Assembly: GCA_905221435.1 (NCBI GenBank)
Contig: CAJNDD010000010.1
Coordinates: 1 to 64,000, forward strand
DNA length: 64,000 nt
Direction of reading: 5' to 3'
DNA from: a bacterium
Lineage (GTDB): Bacteria > Bacillota > Bacilli > Lactobacillales > Streptococcaceae
Positions 16,405-25,718 of this stretch are shown piece after piece. Both the position numbers and the translations under genes were made by a program. Position 1 is the stretch's first letter; every line of letters begins with the position of its first letter. The notes under the pieces are model-generated. The model was not told the origin of the DNA. It worked only from the letters and a program-made list of their open reading frames with translations, and did no database searches.

Positions 16405-18447
16405 ATGAGAAAATTTAATAGCCATTCGATTCCGATTCGGCTTAATTTACTATTTGCGATTGTCATCCTGCTCTTTATGGCCATTATTGGTCGATTGTTA
16501 TACATGCAGGTACTGAATAAAGATTTCTATGAAACAAAATTGGCCTCAGCCAGCCAAACAAGGGTAACAACCAGTTCAGCTCGTGGACAGATCTATGATG
16601 CGGCAGGGAAACCCTTGGTAGAAAATACTGTCAAGCAGGTTGTTTCTTTCACACGAAACAATAAAATGACAGCAGCTGAATTGAAGGAGACAGCCAAGAA
16701 ACTCCTCACATATGTAAATGTAACTTCCCCAGATCTGACAGATCGACAGATTGCAGACTACTACTTGGCGGACCAGGATATTTACAAAAAAACAGTTGAA
16801 TCCTTGCCAAGCGACAAACGCCTGGATTCAGATGGGAACCGCTTATCGGAAGCGACACTTTACAATAATGCGGTTGAAAGTATTGACGTGAGTCAACTTA
16901 ATTATACAGATGACCAGAAAAAGGAAATCTATCTCTTTAGTCAGCTAAATGCTGTTGAAAATTTTGCAACGGGCACCATTTCTACGGATGCCTTAGATGA
17001 TACCCAAGTTGCTCTCGTTGCATCGGCCTCCAAGGAATTACCAGGGATTAGTATTTCAACTTCATGGGATCGAAAAGTCCTAGACACTTCTTTGTCAACA
17101 ATCGTTGGTAGCGTTTCAAATGAAAAGTCAGGACTTCCAGCAGAGGAAGTTGATGCTTATCTCAAAAAAGGCTATTCTCTCAATGACCGAGTGGGAACTT
17201 CCTATCTTGAAAAGCAATATGAAGATGTTCTTCAAGGCAAACGTTCCGTCAAGGAAATCCACCTCGACAAACACGGAAATATGGAAAGTGTGGAAAATGT
17301 TGAAGAAGGAAGCAAAGGAAACAATATCAAGTTAACGATTGACCTAACTTTTCAGAATGGAGTGGATGATCTACTGAAGAGCTACTTTAACTCCGAGTTG
17401 GGTAATGGTGGTGCCAAATATTCTGAAGGGGTCTACGCAGTCGCTCTCAATCCCAAAACTGGTGCAGTTCTGGCGATGTCAGGTGTCAAGCATGATGTCG
17501 AATCCGGAAAATTAAGTTCAGATTCGCTTGGAACGATAACCAACGTCTTTGTGCCAGGATCTGTTGTTAAGGCAGCGACCATCAGCTCTGGTTGGGAAAA
17601 TGGAGTCTTGTCAGGTAATCAAACCTTGACAGACCAACCGATTGTTTTCCAAGGTTCGGCCCCTATCAATTCATGGTATACCTTGTCCTATGGCTCTTTC
17701 CCGATCACAGCAGTTGAGGCTCTAGAGTACTCTTCTAATACTTACATGGTTCAAACTGCTCTAGGAATCATGGGACAGACCTACACACCAAACATGGTGG
17801 CCGCAACGGGACAGTTAGAGACTGCAATGGGCAAATTGCGGTCAACCTTTGGGGAATACGGACTCGGAGCTTCAACGGGGATTGACCTTCCAGATGAATC
17901 AACAGGTTTTGTACCAAAAGAATTTGATTTGGCCAACTATCTAAATAATGCTTTTGGTCAGTTTGATAACTACACACCTATGCAGTTAGCCCAGTATGTC
18001 GCAACCATTGCAAACAATGGCGTACGATTGGCTCCTCACATCGTTGAAGGCGTTTATGGAAACAATGATCAAGGTGGACTAGGAAGTCTGGTTCAAGAAA
18101 CAGCTACCAAGGAACTGAACAAGGTCAATATTTCAGAAGCAGATATGGCTATCTTGCAGCAAGGTTTCTATCAAGTTTCGCATGGGACGAGTGCTCTGAC
18201 AACTGGTCGTGCCTTTTCAAATGGCGCAGCCGTATCCATCAGTGGAAAGACAGGTACTGCCGAAAGTTACGTTAATGGCGGTCAAAAAGCCAACAATACC
18301 AACGCAGTCGCCTATGCACCGACCGAAAATCCTCAAATCGCGGTCGCAGTCGTCTTTCCTCATAACACCAACTTAACAAACGGTGTCGGACCTTCAATTG
18401 CACGCGACATTATCAATCTTTATCACCAACACCATCCAATGAATTAG
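16405..18447 (+). CDS. penA: Penicillin-binding protein 2B (class B transpeptidase)
   Basis: 680 residues, the same length as PBP2b of S. pneumoniae R6. One N-terminal membrane segment (about 13-37), a dimerisation domain, then the transpeptidase domain with S386-V-V-K389, S443-S-N445 and K615-T-G617, all at pneumococcal numbering. It crosslinks peptidoglycan during peripheral growth. Thr446 next to the SSN motif is retained, as in susceptible strains. Residue 476 is Gly, whereas R6 has Glu; E476G is a change often noted in low-affinity mosaic alleles, but Gly may be the normal residue in this species. The start is Met-Arg-Lys with GAAAAGAG upstream. recR follows after 10 bases. Confidence 0.96.
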   Translation: MRKFNSHSIPIRLNLLFAIVILLFMAIIGRLLYMQVLNKDFYETKLASASQTRVTTSSARGQIYDAAGKPLVENTVKQVVSFTRNNKMTAAELKETAKKLLTYVNVTSPDLTDRQIADYYLADQDIYKKTVESLPSDKRLDSDGNRLSEATLYNNAVESIDVSQLNYTDDQKKEIYLFSQLNAVENFATGTISTDALDDTQVALVASASKELPGISISTSWDRKVLDTSLSTIVGSVSNEKSGLPAEEVDAYLKKGYSLNDRVGTSYLEKQYEDVLQGKRSVKEIHLDKHGNMESVENVEEGSKGNNIKLTIDLTFQNGVDDLLKSYFNSELGNGGAKYSEGVYAVALNPKTGAVLAMSGVKHDVESGKLSSDSLGTITNVFVPGSVVKAATISSGWENGVLSGNQTLTDQPIVFQGSAPINSWYTLSYGSFPITAVEALEYSSNTYMVQTALGIMGQTYTPNMVAATGQLETAMGKLRSTFGEYGLGASTGIDLPDESTGFVPKEFDLANYLNNAFGQFDNYTPMQLAQYVATIANNGVRLAPHIVEGVYGNNDQGGLGSLVQETATKELNKVNISEADMAILQQGFYQVSHGTSALTTGRAFSNGAAVSISGKTGTAESYVNGGQKANNTNAVAYAPTENPQIAVAVVFPHNTNLTNGVGPSIARDIINLYHQHHPMN

Positions 18448-18457
18448 AAAGGAACTT

Positions 18458-19054
18458 ATGCTGTATCCAACACCTATTGCCAAGCTGATTGATAGCTATT
18501 CAAAGTTACCAGGTATCGGGATCAAAACGGCTACCCGCCTAGCCTTCTATACCATTGGAATGTCTGATGACGATGTCAATGAATTTGCCAAAAATCTCTT
18601 ATCTGCCAAACGGGAGTTGACCTATTGTTCCATCTGTGGTCGCTTGACGGATGATGATCCTTGCTCGATCTGTACGGATCCGACTCGAGACCAGACAACC
18701 ATCTTGGTGCTAGAAGATAGTCGCGATGTGGCTGCTATGGAAAATATCCAAGAATACCATGGACTCTATCATGTCTTGCATGGCCTCATTTCTCCGATGA
18801 ATGGTATCAGCCCAGACGATATCAATCTCAAGAGTCTCATGACCCGTCTCATGGATAGTGAGGTTTCAGAGGTGATTGTGGCAACCAATGCGACAGCGGA
18901 TGGAGAAGCGACATCTATGTACCTTTCTCGTCTCCTCAAGCCAGCTGGTATCAAGGTTACTCGTTTAGCACGAGGCCTAGCTGTGGGAGCAGATATCGAG
19001 TATGCGGACGAAGTCACACTCTTACGAGCCATTGAAAATCGGACAGAGTTGTAG
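18458..19054 (+). CDS. recR: Recombination mediator protein RecR
   Basis: 198 residues. Helix-hairpin-helix start ([15 protein letters not shown]), zinc finger of four Cys ([17 protein letters not shown]), then a Toprim domain ([21 protein letters not shown]). It works with RecO/RecF in loading RecA on gapped DNA. Ribosome-binding site AAAGGAAC. In S. pneumoniae ddl and murF follow; here the gene order breaks just after recR. Confidence 0.96.
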   Translation: MLYPTPIAKLIDSYSKLPGIGIKTATRLAFYTIGMSDDDVNEFAKNLLSAKRELTYCSICGRLTDDDPCSICTDPTRDQTTILVLEDSRDVAAMENIQEYHGLYHVLHGLISPMNGISPDDINLKSLMTRLMDSEVSEVIVATNATADGEATSMYLSRLLKPAGIKVTRLARGLAVGADIEYADEVTLLRAIENRTEL

Positions 19055-19146
19055 GAGTCAGTAACATTAAAACTTGTTCTTATGTGTAAGGCAAAGTCCT
19101 AGAAGTGTTCTCTTACTTTTTATCAGCCATAGTAGGTTGATGGTCG

Positions 19147-19353
19147 TTAGTATCTGTAGAGGACAATCTGTTTCTTAAAGTTGTCAAAGTTCCGAAAGCC
19201 AAAGACATTGGGGATGAAACTGCCAGATATTATCTTCAATGAATCCGAAAAATTTTTTAGAATTCTTGTTCTAAAAGTGAAAATAGTCATGTTAGTCGTT
19301 TCAGGGTAGGGAATTTTAGACGGTTTTTTAGAATTATATTTCTTCATTGACAT
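19147..19353 (-). pseudogene. ISL3-family transposase remnant (C-terminal end)
   Basis: The minus-strand frame ends with VFGFRNFDNFKKQIVLYRY, which matches the C-terminal signature of ISL3/IS1167-type transposases (GFRNFxNFKxRI). The preceding residues are scrambled and the rest of the transposase is missing, so this is a fossil. It lies between recR and the acyltransferase gene, at a place where gene order departs from pneumococcus. Confidence 0.65.
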
Positions 19354-19568
19354 GGATTATTGATAACTTTTCTCTATAATTCAGGGTGAATACAATGTGA
19401 TAAACTATGAAACTTTTGTGCATGGTCTTCTCCTTTCGATTAGCAATTGATCTGAATACCTTGATTGTAGCGAGCGGTTCGGAGGTTTTTGACATAACTC
19501 CGCATAGCGGATGGTTGATTTGTCTCGCCTTTCACGGAGCAAGAAGGACTAATAGTCACATGATAAAA
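19354..19568. other. Gap with no supported gene
   Basis: Together with 19055-19146 this flanks the ISL3 remnant. A minus-strand stretch (19470-19520) can be read as a short peptide but has neither start nor family resemblance. No RNA motif was recognised. Confidence 0.3.
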
Positions 19569-19600
19569 AATTATCCCTTGGCAAAAGCCAAGGGATAATT
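19569..19600 (-). terminator. Terminator of the PlsC-like gene
   Basis: AATTATCCCTTGGC and GCCAAGGGATAATT form a 14-base perfect stem with an AAAA loop. On the minus strand it is followed by TTTTTATCA, fitting termination of the gene ending at 19608. Confidence 0.85.
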
Positions 19601-19607
19601 GTGTTTT

Positions 19608-20357
19608 TTAACCAAGAGCCTCTCTCTTCTTATCTGGATTCCAGATGAAGCTTGCAATAAAGGTAAAGATAATTGTTAGGATACCAACAATCACAGCAAG
19701 GATGAGGGCAGGGATTCGGACAAACCACCAGAGCGGGTTTGGTTTTTTATCATTGTGCCATTGCTTGGTTTCTTCGTCCAAACGTTGGAATTCTGCTTGG
19801 ATACGGTCTGCAACCATTTCAATCCCTTCATCATTCATTTTCTTGATGTCTGAGATATCAATAGGATTTCCAAAGTTCATATCCACACGTTCACGGCTTA
19901 TCAAGCCCTTCAAGGTCATGGGACCTGTGTAGGTAACCGGCATGATACGGACCTTAGCCATTTTGGCAATCAAGGCAACTCCACCCTTGACATCGTTTGA
20001 GTGACGGCTCCCACTTGGAAACATGATGAGAGAGCGGTCGCTTTTTTTGAGGACGTTGATAGGGTACTTGATGGCAGATGCATTAGGTTTTTCCCGATCG
20101 ATAGGAAAGGCGCCACACATACGGATCCACCAGCCAAAGATACGGTTGTTAAACAGCTCTTTTTTGGCCATAAAGATGAACTGTTTTGGCTTGGTCGCAA
20201 AGGCCATGTAAACAGGATCCCACCAGGTACGGTGAGGTGCGACGAGGATATAGTTTTCGTCTCGGCTAGGGATTTTATCAGTATTATGATAGTGGGCATT
20301 GCCATTGATGGACCACAAGATTAGCATGACTAGTCCACGCAAATAAGTATAAAACAT
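19608..20357 (-). CDS. 1-acylglycerol-3-phosphate acyltransferase-like (PlsC family)
   Basis: 249 residues. Acyltransferase motif I is APHRTWWDP (HX4D), followed by the lysine-rich KKELFNNRIFGWWIRMCGAFPIDRE (motif II) and MFPSGSRHS (motif III, FPxGxRS). A C-terminal membrane segment lies at about 215-240. It would acylate lysophosphatidic acid at the membrane; PlsC homologues are often present in more than one copy, so the substrate is not certain. Start with GAAGGAGATCTC upstream. Divergent from the P-type ATPase gene. Confidence 0.85.
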   Translation of the reverse strand: MFYTYLRGLVMLILWSINGNAHYHNTDKIPSRDENYILVAPHRTWWDPVYMAFATKPKQFIFMAKKELFNNRIFGWWIRMCGAFPIDREKPNASAIKYPINVLKKSDRSLIMFPSGSRHSNDVKGGVALIAKMAKVRIMPVTYTGPMTLKGLISRERVDMNFGNPIDISDIKKMNDEGIEMVADRIQAEFQRLDEETKQWHNDKKPNPLWWFVRIPALILAVIVGILTIIFTFIASFIWNPDKKREALG

Positions 20358-20453
20358 GAGATCTCCTTCGATTGTATTGCTTTTATTATTATACCTTATC
20401 GAAAGACTACTGGCAAACTTTTTCAGTTATCAGTGGACAGTTTTTGGATAGGA

Positions 20454-20483
20454 TTAGAAATCTGCTAGAAAAAATGATATGAT
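20454..20483 (+). promoter_or_regulatory. Promoter giving a probably leaderless mRNA
   Basis: TGATATGAT: TATGAT at 20478-20483 with TG at 20475-20476 makes an extended -10 box. A start 7 bases further lies at A20491, the first base of an ATG in the ATPase frame. No Shine-Dalgarno precedes it. Confidence 0.55.
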
Positions 20484-20490
20484 AGAATTT

Positions 20491-22827
20491 ATGGATAAAA
20501 ATAAGATAATGGGATTAACCCAAAGAGAAGTCAAGGAAAGACAGGCTCAAGGTTTGGTCAATGACTTTACCGCTTCGGCCAGTACCAGTACTTGGCAAAT
20601 CATCAAACGAAATGTTTTTACACTTTTTAACGCTTTGAACTTTGTTATTGCTCTAGCGCTGGCCTTTGTGCAGGCTTGGAGCAATCTGGTTTTCTTTGCC
20701 GTTATCTGCTTTAACGCTTTTTCTGGGATTGTGACTGAGCTACGGGCCAAACACATGGTGGACAAGCTCAATCTCATGACCAAGGAAAAAGTCAAAACCA
20801 TTCGTGATGGTCAAGAAGTCGCTCTCGATCCTGAAGAATTGGTTCTAGGAGATGTCATTCGTTTATCTGCGGGAGAGCAGATTCCTAGTGATGCCTTGGT
20901 TTTGGAAGGATTTGCAGAAGTCAATGAAGCCATGTTAACGGGGGAGAGTGATTTAGTACAAAAGGAAGTGGATGCTTTGCTTTTATCAGGGAGTTTCCTA
21001 GCCAGTGGCGCAGTTTTGGCTCAAGTTCACCATGTCGGGGCAGAAAACTATGCTTCCAAACTCATGCTGGAAGCTAAGACAGTGAAACCCATTAACTCCC
21101 GTATCATGAAATCGCTGGACAAACTAGCTGGTTTTACTGGGAAGATTATCATTCCCTTTGGTTTGGCCCTCCTGCTAGAAGCCTTGATTTTAAAGGGCTT
21201 GCCCCTCAAGTCATCGGTTGTAAATTCGTCAACAGCCCTTTTGGGAATGTTGCCCAAAGGAATCGCCCTTTTGACCATTACTTCGCTCTTGACTGCGGTG
21301 ATTAAGCTGGGCTTGAAAAAGGTCTTGGTGCAGGAGATGTACTCTGTCGAGACCTTGGCGCGCGTAGACATGCTCTGTCTGGACAAGACGGGCACCATCA
21401 CCCAAGGAAAGATGCAGGTGGAAGCCGTTCTTCCGCTAACGGAAACTTATGGTGAAGAGACTATTGCCAGCATTTTGACCAGCTATATTGCCCATAGTGA
21501 GGATAAAAATCCAACAGCTCAAGCCATTCGCAAGCGTTTCCAAGGAGAAGTTGCTTATCCTATGATTTCCAATCTGCCTTTCTCTAGCGACCGCAAGTGG
21601 GGTGCTATGGAATTAGAAGGGCTAGGAACGGTTTTCTTAGGGGCGCCTGAGATGTTGTTGGACTCTGAAGTCCCAGAAGCCAGAGAGGCTTTAGAGAGAG
21701 ATTCACGTGTCTTGGTCTTAGCCCTTAGTCAGGAAAAACTAGATCATCACAAACCACAGAAACCGTCTGACATTCAAGCCCTGGCCTTGCTGGAAATCTT
21801 GGACCCGATTCGAGAAGGAGCAGCTGAGACGCTGGATTATCTCCGTTCTCAGGAAGTGGGCCTCAAGATTATCTCTGGCGACAATCCCGTTACAGTATCC
21901 AGCATTGCCCAGAAGGCTGGCTTTGTAGACTATCACAGCTATGTAGATTGCTCAAAAATCACAGATGAGGAATTGGTTGCCATGGCTGAAGAGACAGCTA
22001 TTTTCGGACGTGTTTCCCCTCATCAAAAGAAACTCATCATCCAAACTCTGAAAAAAGCAGGGCATACAACAGCAATGACAGGGGACGGAGTCAATGATAC
22101 CCTGGCCCTTCGTGAGGCAGATTGTTCGATCGTAATGGCGGAGGGAGATCCGGCGACTCGCCAGATTGCCAATCTAGTTCTCTTGAACTCAGACTTCAAT
22201 GATGTTCCTGAGATTCTCTTTGAAGGTCGTCGTGTAGTCAATAATATTGCCCATATCGCACCGATTTTCTTGATTAAGACCATCTATTCCTTCTTGCTTG
22301 CAGTCATCTGTATTGCCAGTGTTTTATTAGGACGGTCTGAGTGGATCTTGATTTTCCCCTTCATTCCGATCCAGATTACCATGATCGACCAATTTGTCGA
22401 AGGGTTCCCACCATTCGTTCTGACTTTTGAGCGAAATATCAAACCTGTTGATCCAAACTTCCTCAGAAGATCCATGCTTCGTGCTCTACCAAGTGCACTC
22501 ATGGTCGTGTTCAGCGTTCTTTTTGTGAAAATATTTGGAGCAAGTCAAGGTTGGTCTGAGATAGAAATATCAACCCTCCTCTATTATCTCCTTGGGTCTA
22601 TTGGTTTCTTATCCGTATTTAGAGCTTGCATGCCATTTACTCTCTGGCGTGTTCTCTTGATTGTCTGGTCTGTAGGAGGTTTCCTAGCTACAGCTCTCTT
22701 CCCAATGATTCAAAATCTACTTGAAATTTCGACCTTAACTGAACAAACGTTGCCTGTTTATGGGGTTATGATGCTGGTATTTACGGTGATTTTCATTCTA
22801 TCCAGTCGTTACCAAGCCAGAAAATAA
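20491..22827 (+). CDS. P-type cation-transporting ATPase (P2-like)
   Basis: 778 residues from ATG 20491. Actuator motif LTGES, phosphorylation site CLDKTGTITQG (D298), KGAP-type nucleotide region reduced to FLGAPEML, and hinge MTGDGVNDTLALREADCSI. About eight to ten membrane segments and no metal-binding HMA domain, so a P2-type pump or the related CtpE group (Ca or another cation), as annotated for its pneumococcal counterpart. ATG 20479 is in frame but overlaps the -10 box, so 20491 is chosen. Substrate not determinable here. Confidence 0.8.
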   Translation: MDKNKIMGLTQREVKERQAQGLVNDFTASASTSTWQIIKRNVFTLFNALNFVIALALAFVQAWSNLVFFAVICFNAFSGIVTELRAKHMVDKLNLMTKEKVKTIRDGQEVALDPEELVLGDVIRLSAGEQIPSDALVLEGFAEVNEAMLTGESDLVQKEVDALLLSGSFLASGAVLAQVHHVGAENYASKLMLEAKTVKPINSRIMKSLDKLAGFTGKIIIPFGLALLLEALILKGLPLKSSVVNSSTALLGMLPKGIALLTITSLLTAVIKLGLKKVLVQEMYSVETLARVDMLCLDKTGTITQGKMQVEAVLPLTETYGEETIASILTSYIAHSEDKNPTAQAIRKRFQGEVAYPMISNLPFSSDRKWGAMELEGLGTVFLGAPEMLLDSEVPEAREALERDSRVLVLALSQEKLDHHKPQKPSDIQALALLEILDPIREGAAETLDYLRSQEVGLKIISGDNPVTVSSIAQKAGFVDYHSYVDCSKITDEELVAMAEETAIFGRVSPHQKKLIIQTLKKAGHTTAMTGDGVNDTLALREADCSIVMAEGDPATRQIANLVLLNSDFNDVPEILFEGRRVVNNIAHIAPIFLIKTIYSFLLAVICIASVLLGRSEWILIFPFIPIQITMIDQFVEGFPPFVLTFERNIKPVDPNFLRRSMLRALPSALMVVFSVLFVKIFGASQGWSEIEISTLLYYLLGSIGFLSVFRACMPFTLWRVLLIVWSVGGFLATALFPMIQNLLEISTLTEQTLPVYGVMMLVFTVIFILSSRYQARK

Positions 22828-22830
22828 AGA

Positions 22831-22861
22831 AAGACTGCAATCTGTGTATTGCGGTCTTTTT
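22831..22861 (+). terminator. Terminator after the P-type ATPase
   Basis: AAGACTGCAAT and ATTGCGGTCTT pair (one G-T) around a 6-base loop, followed by TTTTT. Confidence 0.8.
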
Positions 22862-22928
22862 AGGTGCAAGATTGCTAGCTGAAATGTGGTATAATAAGAG
22901 GTAATAGAGTTTTGGAAAGTGAGAGAAG

Positions 22929-23606
22929 ATGATTTCAAAGAGATTAGAATTGGTAGCTTCCTTTGTGCCACAGGGGGCCGTTTTACTAGATGTGGGAAGT
23001 GACCATGCTTATCTGCCCATCGAGTTAGTTGAGAGAGGCCAAATCAAAAGCGCCATTGCAGGGGAAGTGGTGGAAGGTCCTTACCAGTCTGCGGTTAAAA
23101 ATGTTGAGGCTCACGGTCTAAAGGAGAAAATCCAAGTTCGTTTAGCCAATGGCTTGGCAGCCTTTGAAGAGACAGACCAAGTTTCTGTTATCACCATTGC
23201 TGGTATGGGAGGCCGTTTGATTGCTACCATATTGGAAGAAGGTTTGGGCAAGTTAGCTAATGTAGAGCGTTTAATCCTACAGCCCAATAATCGTGAAGAC
23301 GACTTGCGCATCTGGCTACAGGGCAACGATTTTCAGATTGTGGCAGAAAGCATCTTAGAAGAAGCTGGCAAGTTTTATGAAATTCTAGTGGTGGAAGCGG
23401 GACAAATGGAGCTATCAGCCAGTGATGTTCGCTTTGGACCTTTCTTGTCCAAAGAAGTCAGCCCAGTTTTCGTTCAAAAGTGGCAGAGAGAAGCAGCTAA
23501 GTTAGAGGTTGCCCTCAGTCAAATCCCAGAGAAAAATCTAGCAGAACGTCAGATTCTGGCAGATAAAATTCAAGCCATAAAGGAGGTGCTCCATGTTAGC
23601 AAGTGA
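22929..23606 (+). CDS. trmK: tRNA (adenine22-N1)-methyltransferase
   Basis: 225 residues. SAM-binding motif [19 protein letters not shown], then [12 protein letters not shown] and [15 protein letters not shown], with [14 protein letters not shown], all typical of TrmK (COG2384), which methylates A22 of tRNA. TATAAT at about 22890 with TGTGG before it forms the promoter. The next gene overlaps by 14 bases, an arrangement conserved in Firmicutes. Confidence 0.9.
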   Translation: MISKRLELVASFVPQGAVLLDVGSDHAYLPIELVERGQIKSAIAGEVVEGPYQSAVKNVEAHGLKEKIQVRLANGLAAFEETDQVSVITIAGMGGRLIATILEEGLGKLANVERLILQPNNREDDLRIWLQGNDFQIVAESILEEAGKFYEILVVEAGQMELSASDVRFGPFLSKEVSPVFVQKWQREAAKLEVALSQIPEKNLAERQILADKIQAIKEVLHVSK

Positions 23607-24390
23607 AGTCATCAAAACTTATGAAGCCTTTTGTCCCCAGGAATTTTCCATGGAGGGGGATAGTCGTGGTCTGCAAATCGGGACCCTAGACAAGAATATT
23701 CAAAGAGTCATGGTTGCCCTCGATATTCGTGAAGAGACGGTGGTAGAGGCCATTGAAAAGGGTGTGGATTTGATTATCGTCAAGCACGCGCCAATTTTCC
23801 GTCCTATTAAGGACTTGGTAGCCAGCCGTCCGCAAAATCAGATTTATATCGACCTCATCAAACATGATATTGCCGTTTATGTCAGTCATACTAATATCGA
23901 CATTGTCGAGAATGGCCTCAATGACTGGTTCTGTCAGATGCTAGGCATTGAGGAGACGACTTGTCTTCAGGAAACAGGCCCAGAACGTGGGATTGGGCGT
24001 ATTGGGAATATTCCGACTCAGACCTTTGGGGATTTCGCCCAACATGTCAAACAAGTCTTTTCTCTAGATAGTCTTCGAATGGTACATTACCAAGAAAGTG
24101 ATTTGCAGAAGCCTATTTCAAGAGTGGCCATTTGTGGTGGTAGTGGTCAATCCTTCTATCCAGATGCTTTGGCTAAGGGGGCAGATGTCTATATCACTGG
24201 TGATATTTACTACCACACTGCCCAGGATATATTGTCTGATGGCTTATTGGCATTGGACCCAGGTCACTATATCGAAATCCTTTTTGTGGAGAGAATCGCT
24301 GCGCTCCTTACTCAATGGAAGGCGGAAAAGGGCTGGTCTATTGATATTTTGCCTAGTCAAGCATCGACCAATCCTTTCCACCATATCTAG
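23593..24390 (+). CDS. Nif3-like dinuclear metal center protein (DUF34)
   Basis: 265 residues. Metal ligands characteristic of Nif3 proteins are seen in VKHAPIF (HH-type region, His of KH), [16 protein letters not shown] and the C-terminal [12 protein letters not shown]. Often annotated GTP cyclohydrolase I type 2, but the activity is not established. Ribosome-binding site AAGGAGGTGC inside trmK; the coupled pair is conserved. Confidence 0.88.
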   Translation: MLASEVIKTYEAFCPQEFSMEGDSRGLQIGTLDKNIQRVMVALDIREETVVEAIEKGVDLIIVKHAPIFRPIKDLVASRPQNQIYIDLIKHDIAVYVSHTNIDIVENGLNDWFCQMLGIEETTCLQETGPERGIGRIGNIPTQTFGDFAQHVKQVFSLDSLRMVHYQESDLQKPISRVAICGGSGQSFYPDALAKGADVYITGDIYYHTAQDILSDGLLALDPGHYIEILFVERIAALLTQWKAEKGWSIDILPSQASTNPFHHI

Positions 24391-24406
24391 TTAGGAAGTG
24401 AAGATA

Positions 24407-25510
24407 ATGAAAAAAGTTGCCATTATTGGAGCAGGAATTGTAGGTGCCACAGCCGCCTACTACCTCTCCAAAGAAGCAGATTTAGAGGTGACCGTTTTTG
24501 ACCATGGACAAGGTCAGGCTACCAAGGCTGCAGCAGGAATTATCAGTCCTTGGTTTTCCAAACGTCGCAATAAAGTCTGGTACAAGATGGCGCGCTTGGG
24601 AGCGGACTTTTATGTGGATTTGTTGGCTGATTTAGAAAAGTCTGGTCAGGAAATCGACTTTTACCAGCGTTCGGGAGTTTTTCTCTTGAAAAAAGATGAG
24701 TCCAAGTTGGAAGAACTTTATCAACTAGCTCTTCAGCGCAGAGAGGAATCTCCCTTGATAGGCCAGATAGCCATTCTGGACCAAGCATCTGCAAATGAAT
24801 TATTCCCTGGTTTGCATGGATTTGATCGCCTGCTCTATGCTTCTGGTGGAGCTAGAGTAGATGGCCACCTCTTAGTGACTCGTTTGCTGGAAGCCAGTCA
24901 CGTCAAGCTGGTCAAAGAAAAAGTGAGACTGACACCTGTATCATCAGGCTACCAGATTGGTGAAGAGGTGTTTGAACAGGTTATTTTGGCAACGGGAGCT
25001 TGGTTGGGGCACATATTAGAATCCTTAGGATATGAAGTGGATATTCGTCCTCAAAAGGGGCAACTTCGAGACTATCAGATTTCCAAAGACCTAGCATCTC
25101 ACCCTGTTATCATGCCAGAGGGGGAGTGGGATTTGATCCCTTTTGCAGGTGGGAAATTGTCCTTAGGCGCTACCCATGAAAACGACATGGGATTTGACTT
25201 GACGGTGGATGAAACCTTGCTCCGGCAAATGGAGGATGCGGCCTTGCCATACTATCCAGCCTTGGCTGAAGCTACTACAAGAGGTGATCGTGTGGGAATC
25301 CGCGCCTATACTAGTGATTTCTCTCCATTTTTTGGGCAAATCCCAGGTTTAGCAGGTGTCTATGCGGCTAGCGGACTAGGGTCATCAGGTCTGACAACGG
25401 GTCCTATCATTGGTTACCACTTAGCTCAACTAATCCAAGACAAGGAGTTGACCTTGGACCCAATAAATTATCCAATTGTAAACTATGTCAAACGAGTAAA
25501 AAGCGAATGA
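24407..25510 (+). CDS. FAD-dependent D-amino-acid/glycine oxidase-like protein
   Basis: 367 residues starting with a FAD-binding dinucleotide fold, VAIIGAGIVGATAAYYLS, then ATKAAAGIISPWF and, near the C-terminus, GVYAASGLGSSGLTTGP, as in the DAO/DadA family. It oxidises an amine or amino acid with FAD in the cytosol; substrate not known. ATG 24407 follows GGAAGTGAAG; the in-frame GTG at 24398 is part of that site. It forms an operon with trmK and the Nif3-like gene. A RUP element begins at its end. Confidence 0.82.
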   Translation: MKKVAIIGAGIVGATAAYYLSKEADLEVTVFDHGQGQATKAAAGIISPWFSKRRNKVWYKMARLGADFYVDLLADLEKSGQEIDFYQRSGVFLLKKDESKLEELYQLALQRREESPLIGQIAILDQASANELFPGLHGFDRLLYASGGARVDGHLLVTRLLEASHVKLVKEKVRLTPVSSGYQIGEEVFEQVILATGAWLGHILESLGYEVDIRPQKGQLRDYQISKDLASHPVIMPEGEWDLIPFAGGKLSLGATHENDMGFDLTVDETLLRQMEDAALPYYPALAEATTRGDRVGIRAYTSDFSPFFGQIPGLAGVYAASGLGSSGLTTGPIIGYHLAQLIQDKELTLDPINYPIVNYVKRVKSE

Positions 25511-25615
25511 TACTCAATGAAAATCAAAGAGCAAGCTAGGAAGCTAGCCGAAGGCTGTACTGGAGTACGGCAAGGCGAAGCTAACGTGGCTTGAATTTGA
25601 TTTTCGAAGAGTATA
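25511..25615 (+). repeat. RUP-like element
   Basis: 105 bases starting TACTCAATGAAAATCAAAGA and ending GATTTTCGAAGAGTATA, with the internal AGGAAGCTAGCC and GGCAAGGCGAAGC typical of RUP. It begins right after the oxidoreductase stop codon (TGA 25508-25510), just as the copy at 10474 begins right after the satC stop. Confidence 0.85.
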
Positions 25616-25718
25616 AGAATTTTACTGAAATTTTAGCTTACCCTCTAGGATGGCAAATGACATTCCCTATCAAAAATGGTAAAATAAGAAAAAATAATCT
25701 GAGAATCGAGGAAAAAAG

